A stretch of 6,478 bases of DNA from Flavobacteriaceae bacterium (GTDB lineage Bacteria > Bacteroidota > Bacteroidia > Flavobacteriales > Flavobacteriaceae): assembly GCA_029238555.1 (NCBI GenBank), contig JAQWFV010000059.1, positions 1 to 6,478 on the forward strand. Reading direction: 5' to 3'. The notes beneath the pieces are model-generated. The model was not told the origin of the DNA. It ran no database searches and worked only from the letters and a program-made list of their open reading frames with translations. The translations under genes and the position numbers were made by a program. Below, piece by piece: positions 1 through 5,752 of this stretch (positions are counted from its first letter, which is position 1; each line of letters starts with the position of its first letter).

Positions 1-1526
1 TGTTTTACAGCATCTTTTTCCTGTGTTGTTAATTCTGAAAATAGTTTAAGAGAAATAGACACTTTCTTCTCATTACCTCTATATCCTACAATTAATAAGT
101 CTATGAATTCTTTAAACTCCTTGGAGTTATCTTTCCAATAATTATCCACGCAGTATTTAAGTTTGGTTAGGACATCTCTATAGTACTTGTCTTTAACAAA
201 GAACTTGAAACTAATACCGTATTCTATTGCTTCTATCAATTCGGTAAAGATTCTAACATACTCAGTATTCTCTTTATAACCCTCTGACAGGTCTCCTTTA
301 ATAACCTCTAACCAATTTGAATACCCATAGTTTTTAGCCAAATCTTCTATCTCAGGATATTTACTTGATGCTCCAAAGTTTTTAGCTATGGATATACTAC
401 TTCTCCCGCTTTTACCATTAAACCGCACAAGATTTGCCAAAGGCTTCTTCTCATCCACCGTGATGTTGTAACTGTTTAGAAGCTCAATGTAATCATAGAT
501 AAATAATTTGCTTAACATATCGTATTCAGTAGCCATTAATTCAAACCGCTGCTTACCCTTTACTTGATTAATTGGAAAAGTAACCGTTGAATAATCGTCA
601 AAATGACCTATTATATTTAAACTCATTCTGTATTCACTATTACTTCTAACTCTTGCAGATAACTGAACGGCATCTATTGGATTTATGACATTTCCACAAG
701 AAATGGCATAACAATCCACATCTCTATTAACTTCTAAACTTATACCACAATCCATAATGGAGGTAGTCAATACTACCTGTGTAGATTTAGATATAATACC
801 TTTCTTAATATTCTTAAAAGCTTCTTCATCCTGACCCTGAATTATTACCTGCTCTTTGTCTGAGTATATTTTAGTTATTACTAAGTCAGGGTGTTTTTCG
901 TGGATAGTATCTAAGATTTCTTTATTATTTATCCTAAGTATTAATAAATTTTCAGGATTTCTATTCTTAATTAAAGTAGCAGCAATGTTAATCTCATTAT
1001 CTCTTTGATTATAAATCTTAATCTCTTTTGGCTTAGTCTCTTTTACAAACTCTACTCTATTAAAATATTCTAATCTTTCAATAACATTTGGGGTAGCGGT
1101 AACAAGTACTTTTTGACATTCTAATCCCATCATATATTCTAACGCTTTTACTCTATAGATTCCTGCTTGAGCTAAATAGTGCGCCTCATCAATAAAGATG
1201 GCGTCAAAACGATTCTCTTCAAAGAACTGAATGCTGTCATATGTTGTAACTAATAGATTAAAGAATTTAGTGTTTTGAGCCCATTTCTTACCATACCCTG
1301 CAGGTATATCGCAATCTTGCTTTAAGTTGTCTACGAGCGCTTGTGTAGGGCAGAGAATAGCAATTCTTCTTTGTGGATTTTGCTTTGCATAAGTAATAAT
1401 GGCTCTTGTCTTTCCTGAGTCAGTAGGAGACACTAATAAAGTGTCTTCTTCTTTGTTTAAGAGGTTACTTAATAATTCTAATTTTTCACTTAAATAGTTT
1501 TTAATTTCTAATGGTTTTGATGACAT
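1..1526 (-). CDS. SF2 DEAH-box helicase, C-terminus cut off by window edge
   Basis: This is an ATP-dependent superfamily 2 helicase or translocase. 508 codons are visible and no stop is reached before the left edge. Motifs in order: Walker A SPTDSGKT (33-40), Ia CPTQALVDN (59-67), DEAH (113-116), III TATP (143-146), V TTSIMDCGISL (254-264) and a VI-like QLSARVRSN (288-296). Two RecA-like domains therefore fill about residues 25-310. Residues 310-508 are a lysine- and aromatic-rich region I do not recognise. Motif I carries S and D where A and G are usual, and motif VI departs from the standard QxxGRxxR. This loosely recalls origin-binding or plasmid-type helicases, but I cannot assign a subfamily. 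The ATG at 1526 was chosen because it gives a normal lead-in to motif I; an in-frame TGA lies at 1557-1559. A GTG at 1556 preceded by GGGGAG is an alternative start. The gene is strongly AT-rich, and 16 of its 20 arginines are AGA. Replication, mobile-element or defence roles are all possible. Confidence 0.88.
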   Translation of the reverse strand, partial: MSSKPLEIKNYLSEKLELLSNLLNKEEDTLLVSPTDSGKTRAIITYAKQNPQRRIAILCPTQALVDNLKQDCDIPAGYGKKWAQNTKFFNLLVTTYDSIQFFEENRFDAIFIDEAHYLAQAGIYRVKALEYMMGLECQKVLVTATPNVIERLEYFNRVEFVKETKPKEIKIYNQRDNEINIAATLIKNRNPENLLILRINNKEILDTIHEKHPDLVITKIYSDKEQVIIQGQDEEAFKNIKKGIISKSTQVVLTTSIMDCGISLEVNRDVDCYAISCGNVINPIDAVQLSARVRSNSEYRMSLNIIGHFDDYSTVTFPINQVKGKQRFELMATEYDMLSKLFIYDYIELLNSYNITVDEKKPLANLVRFNGKSGRSSISIAKNFGASSKYPEIEDLAKNYGYSNWLEVIKGDLSEGYKENTEYVRIFTELIEAIEYGISFKFFVKDKYYRDVLTKLKYCVDNYWKDNSKEFKEFIDLLIVGYRGNEKKVSISLKLFSELTTQEKDAVK

Positions 1527-1530
1527 ATTT

Positions 1531-1599
1531 AAAAAAAAATAAAACCCTGAAATCACTCACTCCCCAAGTTGTAACACAGGAATAAATAATAACAGGGTT
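1531..1599 (-). promoter_or_regulatory. Helicase leader: inverted repeat followed by T-tract
   Basis: Read on the minus strand, AACCCTG (1599-1593) is followed 43 nt later by its complement CAGGGTT (1549-1543). Next come TT, A and nine Ts (1542-1531), and the helicase ATG lies 4 bases further on. A stem followed by a U-run is the layout of an intrinsic terminator or attenuator. The 7-bp stem is short and the loop long, so the structure may not form. The T-run could equally be the AT-rich leader that Bacteroidota ribosomes favour. Confidence 0.25.
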
Positions 1600-1712
1600 A
1601 GTTCTTTTATTAGACAGTTACAATTATCTACTAATATGATAACTGAAAAAGTCAAATCTGTTTTATTTTCTAAAATCTACCGTCAGATGTAAATAAGATG
1701 GAGTAGCCTAAG

Positions 1713-1747
1713 CGAATCCATTTTGGTGTGAATTCGTAAGAATGGAT
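1713..1747. repeat. Two overlapping, mutually exclusive inverted repeats
   Basis: CGAAT at 1713-1717 is the complement of ATTCG at 1732-1736. ATCCATT at 1716-1722 is the complement of AATGGAT at 1741-1747. The left arms overlap, so only one stem can form at a time. They could be a protein-binding site or part of an RNA leader, but stems of 5-7 bp in AT-rich DNA also arise by chance. Confidence 0.25.
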
Positions 1748-1783
1748 AGATATAATGGAGATTTATTCATTTTACGTTAAATA

Positions 1784-1791
1784 CAAAATTA
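1784..1791 (-). promoter_or_regulatory. Isolated -7-like octamer upstream of the helicase
   Basis: The minus strand reads TAATTTTG, matching the Bacteroidota -7 consensus TAnnTTTG. I see no TTTG or TTG about 20 bases upstream of it. Used as a promoter, it would give the helicase a leader of roughly 250 nt. It is the only consensus match I found on this strand between the helicase and the tRNA terminator, so it is a tentative candidate. Confidence 0.2.
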
Positions 1792-1927
1792 ACTGCCTAA
1801 GGACTGCCAGTTCAGCTAAAATTGATAGATAATTACAGGAAATTTATGTAATTTTGATGTGTATATGAGTCTGTTTTGACTAAACAAAAGGGGTAGTTCA
1901 ATCTTTGAGTAACTGAGCAATACCAAT

Positions 1928-1952
1928 AAAAAAGCCCCCAAAAGGAGGCTTT
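1928..1952 (-). terminator. Rho-independent terminator of the tRNA operon
   Basis: On the minus strand a 9-bp stem, AAAGCCTCC paired with GGGGGCTTT (one T-G pair), closes a TTTT loop at 1952-1931. TTT follows at 1930-1928, continuing the T-run from the stem. It starts 10 nt past the last base of tRNA-Arg, which places it as the end of the Ser-Pro-Arg transcript. Confidence 0.85.
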
Positions 1953-1961
1953 ATTTATCTG

Positions 1962-2035
1962 TGATCGCGAAAGGATTCGAACCTTTGACCGTCTGCTTAG
2001 AAGGCAGATGCTCTATCCAGCTGAGCTACGCGACC
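1962..2035 (-). tRNA. tRNA-Arg (anticodon UCU)
   Basis: A complete cloverleaf can be drawn. The acceptor GGTCGCG (2035-2029) pairs with CGCGATC (1969-1963) with one G-U pair, and the discriminator base is A (1962). The D-arm region is GCTCAGCTGGATAGAGC. The anticodon loop CTTCTAA (2003-1997) has anticodon TCT at 2001-1999. The T-arm is AAAGG TTCGAAT CCTTT. CCA is not encoded. It reads AGA and AGG codons and is the last gene of the three-tRNA operon. Its 3' end faces the AT-rich helicase region, and tRNA 3' ends are common targets for integrative elements. Confidence 0.97.
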
Positions 2036-2057
2036 ATTTCCCGAAGGAAAAAGTTTT

Positions 2058-2078
2058 AGAGATTTTGGGAATATCTCT
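2058..2078 (-). other. Small hairpin between tRNA-Pro and tRNA-Arg
   Basis: AGAGAT (2058-2063) and ATCTCT (2073-2078) are complementary around a 9-nt spacer. In the 54-nt spacer of a tRNA transcript it could guide endonuclease processing or cause some termination, since a short T-run follows on the minus strand. The stem is only 6 bp and AT-rich, so this is weak. Confidence 0.3.
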
Positions 2079-2089
2079 GTTTATTAATG

Positions 2090-2164
2090 TCGGGGTGGCA
2101 GGATTCGAACCTGCGACCTCCGCGTCCCAAACGCGGCGCGATAACCGGGCTACGCTACACCCCG
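2090..2164 (-). tRNA. tRNA-Pro (anticodon UGG)
   Basis: The acceptor CGGGGTG (2164-2158) pairs perfectly with CACCCCG (2097-2091), and the discriminator base is A (2090). The anticodon stem CCGCG/CGCGG encloses the loop TTTGGGA (2131-2125), giving anticodon TGG at 2129-2127. The T-arm is GCAGG TTCGAAT CCTGC. CCA is not encoded. UGG can read all four proline codons by wobble. It is the middle gene of the Ser-Pro-Arg operon. Confidence 0.97.
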
Positions 2165-2201
2165 AAACCTTGTAATAAGGTATCTATTTTTCAATAAAGA
2201 G

Positions 2202-2285
2202 CGGAGAGACAGGGATTCGAACCCTGGCGACAGTTACCCGTCGACAGATTAGCAATCTGCTCCATTACCACTCTGGCACCTCTCC
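2202..2285 (-). tRNA. tRNA-Ser (anticodon GCU)
   Basis: The acceptor GGAGAGG (2285-2279) pairs with TCTCTCC (2209-2203) with one G-U pair, and the discriminator base is G (2202). The anticodon loop TTGCTAA (2255-2249) gives anticodon GCT at 2253-2251. A long variable arm with a CGAC/GTCG stem marks it as a class II tRNA, as expected for serine. The T-arm is CAGGG TTCGAAT CCCTG. CCA is not encoded. It reads AGC and AGU and is the first gene of the operon. Confidence 0.97.
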
Positions 2286-2323
2286 TAACACAAAAAGTGT
2301 TTCACGCCTTAAAAACGCGGTTG

Positions 2324-2355
2324 CAAATGTACTTTTTAGAATATAATATCACAAC
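2324..2355 (-). promoter_or_regulatory. Bacteroidota-type promoter of the Ser-Pro-Arg tRNA operon
   Basis: The minus strand has TACATTTG (2331-2324), a match to the -7 consensus TAnnTTTG. GTTG (2355-2352) sits 20 bases upstream, near the -33 TTTG consensus and at the expected spacing. Transcription would start near 2317, about 30 nt before tRNA-Ser, followed by a GC-rich initial stretch (ACCGCG). Both elements at correct spacing make this the best-supported promoter in the window. Confidence 0.75.
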
Positions 2356-2356
2356 A

Positions 2357-2385
2357 TTTTTAAAGCTTTTTTTAGCTTTATTTTT
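2357..2385 (-). promoter_or_regulatory. Spaced A-tracts upstream of the tRNA promoter (UP-like)
   Basis: On the minus strand, A-runs of 5, 7 and 5 bases are centred at 2383, 2370 and 2359, roughly one helical turn apart, and end just before the -33 element. Such runs bend DNA and can act as UP elements at stable-RNA promoters. The same bases form a 7-bp palindrome (TAAAGCT/AGCTTTA, 2361-2380). On the minus strand no T-run follows it, so it is not a convincing terminator for the upstream phosphodiesterase gene. Confidence 0.35.
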
Positions 2386-2398
2386 AATTGATCCTGAA

Positions 2399-4444
2399 TT
2401 ATTCTGGATACGTAACCCTAAGGTGGTAGATATTAGTTAGTTTGCCTTTTAAGACCTTCTTAATTAATTCAATGTCTTTAAAGGTAATATTGGCATTTAC
2501 GTACTGATTGGCCTGCATTTGGCCTGTAATAATCTTTTCTACAAAGGCATCTATCTCTAAATAAGTAGGATTTTTAAGACTTTTTGAGGCAGCTTCTACA
2601 GCGTCTGCCATCATGAGAATAGCGGTTTCCTTTGAAAAAGGAAGGGGTCCTGGATAAGTAAATAAAGAAATATCTATGTTAGGGTCGGTCTCTTGGGCTT
2701 TTTTATAGAAATAATACACTTGAGTGGTTCCGTGGTGCACCCTTATAAAATCTATCAATCGGTCCGGTAAATTGTATTTTTTAGCTATTTCAATTCCATC
2801 GGTCACATGGTCTAAAATAATCTTAGCACTGTCTAAAGGATCTAATTCGTGGTGTGGGTTCACAGAAGTGATCTGATTTTCAGAAAAATAAGTAGGGTGG
2901 TTCATTTTTCCAATGTCGTGGTATAGCGCCCCTACCCTTACAAGCATGGCATTAGCCCCTATTTCGTTGGCAGCGGCCTCTGCAAGATTAGCTACCTGTA
3001 GGGAGTGATGAAAAGTTCCTGGCGCCTTATTAGAGAGCTCTTTTAAGAGCTTTGAATTGGTATCTGAAAGTTCTAATAGAGATACTTCAGAGACCAGACC
3101 AAAGAGTTTCTCGTAAATGTAGATGAGGGGTTGGGCAAAGAGTGTTATCATGCCGTTTAAGGCAAAAAGGCCAAAAACCAGCCACTGTAAATTGTTTATA
3201 GTACCTTCTTGAATGATATGAAAGGAAAAATAACCCAACATATACACTATGGTGATTTGACCCACTGAAATAAATAAGTTGGCCCTTTTATACAACTCTG
3301 TAACTGATAAAATGGTTACAATACCGGCAATGGTTTGTAAAAAAATAAACTCAAAACTATTGGGTACTACGAACCCTAAAATAAGTACCGTGAGCACATG
3401 AACAAAGAGCCCCAAACGAGCGTCAAAAAACGTTTTAAGGATAAGGGGTAAAATACACAGTGGCACTACGTATACATAAGTTTCGTTATATTGCACCACA
3501 AGTGTGGTGAGCAGGACCATGAGCACCACATTGGCCAATATAAAAGTGAGTTGGGTATTGTCTCTATATATGTGCGGTCTGTATTTGGCTAAAAACAAGA
3601 ACAACATGACCATCACTAATGCCACCAAAAGGGTATAACCAAATAGGATAATATAGTAATTGGCGTCTGACCATAAAACAGATTCATACTCTGATTTTAG
3701 GGAAAGTAGTACCTTGAAATTTTCTTTTTCTACTACGGCTCCTTTGGCAATAATCAGTTTACCCTTATCTACAAAACCCCTTGTTAACGAAAGACTATTT
3801 ATGGCTTCCGAAAGCGATTTTTCTGTAAAGTCTTTGTTATAAACCACATTGGGAACTACCACGTCTAACAACAACTCTTCTGCAAAAGGCGCTTGACGCT
3901 TAAAAATTGGGGATTGGATTTGGGCTTGAATTAAAGGAAGTAATTCAGGAATGCTTATAAAAGAGCTTACAAGCCTTAAACTGGCAGTATTCCCTTGTAA
4001 TAAATACAAATTATTGCCTAAGTTTTCTGTGGCATTTCTAGCCAGTAAACCTCGGGAATATATGCTGTCTAATACATTGAATAAGACCCTTTTAATTTGG
4101 GCGGTATCTTTTAGTGTTGGTTGGCTTATTTTTAAATCTGCCAATGCGAGAGACAAGTCTTCTTTTGATTGTAATAGCAGGGAGTCGCTCAAGGAAAAAT
4201 AAGGAATGTGCTCGCGCCGAATAGTTGCTGTCTCTTCTGACAATTCCTCTGAGGTCTTTTTAACGCTAAAATCAAATGGAGCATACAATGTCTCGTGTTG
4301 CCATGGCTTTCCCTTTTGAAACTCGTATTTAAACTTCCCTCCTTTTGGAAAAAAATAAACCACCAAACCCACCGCCAATATATAGAGCAGGTATTTATAT
4401 AGTAGGGATTGGTTTTTATAGAGGGTATCTAGACCTTTAGCCAT
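2399..4444 (-). CDS. 7TM-HD membrane phosphodiesterase, PgpH type (probable c-di-AMP hydrolase)
   Basis: This is a complete 681-residue inner-membrane protein. Order: a short basic N-terminus and one membrane helix (about 17-33), an extracytoplasmic 7TMR-HDED region (about 45-255), seven helices (about 263-287, 298-318, 322-340, 342-361, 366-383, 390-411, 420-445), and a cytoplasmic HD domain (about 455-675). The family signatures are very clear: LLELSDTN, APGTFHHSL with H479/H480, YHDIGKM with the metal-binding H509-D510, NPHHELDP, VHHGT with H570/H571, and MMADAVEAA with D614. All metal ligands I can recognise are present. Characterised PgpH proteins of this architecture hydrolyse cyclic di-AMP, which controls osmolyte balance and cell-wall stress; substrate here is inferred from the family. 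The gene is divergent from the thiolase with a 120-bp gap. The ATG at 4444 precedes the expected basic lead-in to helix 1, and the start has no Shine-Dalgarno sequence. HD signature and architecture leave little doubt about the family. Confidence 0.95.
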   Translation of the reverse strand: MAKGLDTLYKNQSLLYKYLLYILAVGLVVYFFPKGGKFKYEFQKGKPWQHETLYAPFDFSVKKTSEELSEETATIRREHIPYFSLSDSLLLQSKEDLSLALADLKISQPTLKDTAQIKRVLFNVLDSIYSRGLLARNATENLGNNLYLLQGNTASLRLVSSFISIPELLPLIQAQIQSPIFKRQAPFAEELLLDVVVPNVVYNKDFTEKSLSEAINSLSLTRGFVDKGKLIIAKGAVVEKENFKVLLSLKSEYESVLWSDANYYIILFGYTLLVALVMVMLFLFLAKYRPHIYRDNTQLTFILANVVLMVLLTTLVVQYNETYVYVVPLCILPLILKTFFDARLGLFVHVLTVLILGFVVPNSFEFIFLQTIAGIVTILSVTELYKRANLFISVGQITIVYMLGYFSFHIIQEGTINNLQWLVFGLFALNGMITLFAQPLIYIYEKLFGLVSEVSLLELSDTNSKLLKELSNKAPGTFHHSLQVANLAEAAANEIGANAMLVRVGALYHDIGKMNHPTYFSENQITSVNPHHELDPLDSAKIILDHVTDGIEIAKKYNLPDRLIDFIRVHHGTTQVYYFYKKAQETDPNIDISLFTYPGPLPFSKETAILMMADAVEAASKSLKNPTYLEIDAFVEKIITGQMQANQYVNANITFKDIELIKKVLKGKLTNIYHLRVTYPE

Positions 4445-4459
4445 GAAATAAGTTTAATC

Positions 4460-4467
4460 CAAAAATA
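4460..4467 (-). promoter_or_regulatory. Candidate -7 element for the 7TM-HD gene
   Basis: The minus strand reads TATTTTTG 15 bases before the ATG, matching TAnnTTTG. It would leave a leader under 10 nt. No good -33 TTTG lies about 20 bases upstream, so the call rests on one element. Confidence 0.4.
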
Positions 4468-4531
4468 GAAAAATAAACCCATACCGGCGTTATTTTAGTT
4501 TTTCTGCAGGCGGCTTTGCCACTAATTTTAG

Positions 4532-4539
4532 TATTTTTG
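4532..4539 (+). promoter_or_regulatory. Candidate -7 element for the thiolase-NlpC/P60 unit
   Basis: TATTTTTG matches TAnnTTTG and ends 25 bases before the thiolase ATG, giving a leader of about 20 nt. A TTTG occurs upstream at 4515-4518, but the spacing of 13 bases is too short for the usual -33 position. The octamer is identical to the one serving the divergent gene. Confidence 0.45.
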
Positions 4540-4564
4540 AAGCAATACAATTTAAGATCATTCT

Positions 4565-5749
4565 ATGAAAGAAGTTGTCATTGTTTCTGCAGTAAGAACA
4601 CCCATTGGACGTTTTATGGGCGCTTTATCACAAATTGCAGCGCCAGAACTGGGCGCCATTGCAATAAAAGGTGCTTTGGAGCGTATTAATTTAGACCCAT
4701 CCCAGGTGGGAGAAGTCATTATGGGCCATGTGTTGCAAGCCGGAACAGGACAAGCACCTGCAAGACAAGCAGCCATAAAAGCAGGAATTCCAAATACCGT
4801 TCCTTGTACTACAATAAACAAGGTATGTGCCTCAGGAATGAAAACCATTATGCAAGCTGCGCAATCTATTGCGCTTGGAGACCAAGAGGTCGTTATAGCC
4901 GGTGGTATGGAAAATATGAGCATGGCGCCCCATTTGCTGTCTATGCGAAATGGGCAAAAATTTGGCCCTTCTGCCTTGGAAGACAGTATGCAAAAAGACG
5001 GCTTAGTAGACGTGTACAAGCAAACCGCTATGGGTGTTTTTGCAGACCAATGTGCCCTAACTTACGAATGCTCAAGAGAAGAGCAAGACCAGTTCGCCAT
5101 TCAGTCCTACCAGCGTGCTAAAGCCGCATGGAACGCCGGAAAATTTTCTGATGAAATTGTTCCTGTGACTATACCGCAGCGCAAAGGAGATCCTATTATT
5201 TTTAATACAGATGAGGAATACAGCAATGTATTTATAGATAAAATACCAGCCTTAAGACCGGCTTTTACTAAAGACGGTACTGTAACGGCTGCAAATGCTT
5301 CTACAATTAACGATGGGGCAGCAGTATTGGTCCTAATGAGCGCAGAAAAAGCAAAGTCTCTAGGTCTTAGGCCTCTGGCTACCATTAAAGGATATGCAGA
5401 CGCTGCTTTAGAGCCAGAATGGTTTACCGTCGCACCTGCTAAAGCGCTTCCCAAAGCCCTTTCAAAAGCTGGAATACAACAATCTGAGATAGATTTCTTT
5501 GAATTTAATGAAGCCTTTTCGGTAGTTGGATTGGCCAATATGAAATTACTCAATATTCCAGACAGCAAAGTGAATATTCACGGAGGCGCCGTTTCTCTTG
5601 GCCACCCTTTAGGATGTTCAGGAGCCCGAATTGTGGTAACACTACTCCATGTGCTCGCCCAAGAGAAAGCGCGCTATGGCGCAGCAGCCATTTGCAATGG
5701 CGGCGGCGGCGCCTCTGCCCTGGTAATTGAAAACAACCTAGAAGCCTAA
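4565..5749 (+). CDS. Acetyl-CoA C-acetyltransferase (thiolase)
   Basis: This cytoplasmic enzyme catalyses the reversible Claisen condensation of two acetyl-CoA to acetoacetyl-CoA, or thiolytic cleavage in the reverse direction. At 394 residues it has the normal length of bacterial biosynthetic-type thiolases. All signatures are intact: N-terminal VSAVRTPIGRF (7-17), nucleophile C88 in NKVCASGMKTI, AGGMENMS (112-119), NDGAAVLVL (249-257), NEAFSV (315-320), GHPLGCSGAR with H347 (346-355), and CNGGGGAS with the acid/base C377 (377-384). N-terminal and C-terminal thiolase domains meet near residue 270. The ATG at 4565 starts directly at the usual MKEVVIVSA. It heads a likely two-gene unit with the NlpC/P60 protein, whose ATG is 3 bases after the stop. 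The gene is richer in G and C than the left part of the window. Role in fatty-acid or amino-acid degradation, or in acetoacetyl-CoA supply, cannot be decided from sequence. Confidence 0.95.
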   Translation: MKEVVIVSAVRTPIGRFMGALSQIAAPELGAIAIKGALERINLDPSQVGEVIMGHVLQAGTGQAPARQAAIKAGIPNTVPCTTINKVCASGMKTIMQAAQSIALGDQEVVIAGGMENMSMAPHLLSMRNGQKFGPSALEDSMQKDGLVDVYKQTAMGVFADQCALTYECSREEQDQFAIQSYQRAKAAWNAGKFSDEIVPVTIPQRKGDPIIFNTDEEYSNVFIDKIPALRPAFTKDGTVTAANASTINDGAAVLVLMSAEKAKSLGLRPLATIKGYADAALEPEWFTVAPAKALPKALSKAGIQQSEIDFFEFNEAFSVVGLANMKLLNIPDSKVNIHGGAVSLGHPLGCSGARIVVTLLHVLAQEKARYGAAAICNGGGGASALVIENNLEA

Positions 5750-5752
5750 ATC

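Larger units (their letters stand above)
1527..1927. other. AT-rich intergenic region, no credible gene
   Basis: These 400 bases separate the helicase start from the tRNA operon terminator. Only very short open frames are present: plus strand 1636-1692 (18 codons) and 1755-1835 (25 codons), and 12-20 codon frames on the minus strand. None has a recognisable product. No copy of the tRNA-Arg 3' end, no integrase fragment and no regular repeat array is visible. The stretch does hold the helicase leader, one isolated promoter-like octamer and a pair of weak inverted repeats, listed separately. As DNA between a compositionally distinct gene and a tRNA gene, it could contain the junction of an integrated element, but no att duplication can be shown here. 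Confidence 0.6.

Noticed and set aside
1..1526. Assignment of the helicase as Cas3 or part of a CRISPR system
   Set aside because: No HD nuclease domain precedes the helicase motifs, and no repeat-spacer array is present in the window.
1636..1692. 18-codon plus-strand frame in the intergenic gap
   Set aside because: It is too short to judge, has no clear ribosome binding site or promoter, and matches nothing I recognise.
1..1961. A duplicated tRNA-Arg 3' end (att site) in the left region
   Set aside because: I looked for another copy of the T-arm segment and found none within the window; it could only lie further left.
2361..2380. TAAAGCT/AGCTTTA hairpin as terminator of the 7TM-HD gene
   Set aside because: The T-run follows the stem only on the plus strand, where no gene ends; on the minus strand it is followed by A-rich sequence.
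3660..4202. Plus-strand open frames of 60 and 83 codons inside the 7TM-HD gene
   Set aside because: They lie antisense to a complete gene with strong family signatures and show no recognisable protein features.
4558..5568. Open frames of 105-153 codons overlapping the thiolase on both strands
   Set aside because: They are shadows of the thiolase reading frame, which carries all catalytic motifs; their compositions are rich in Ala, Cys and Pro without domain signatures.
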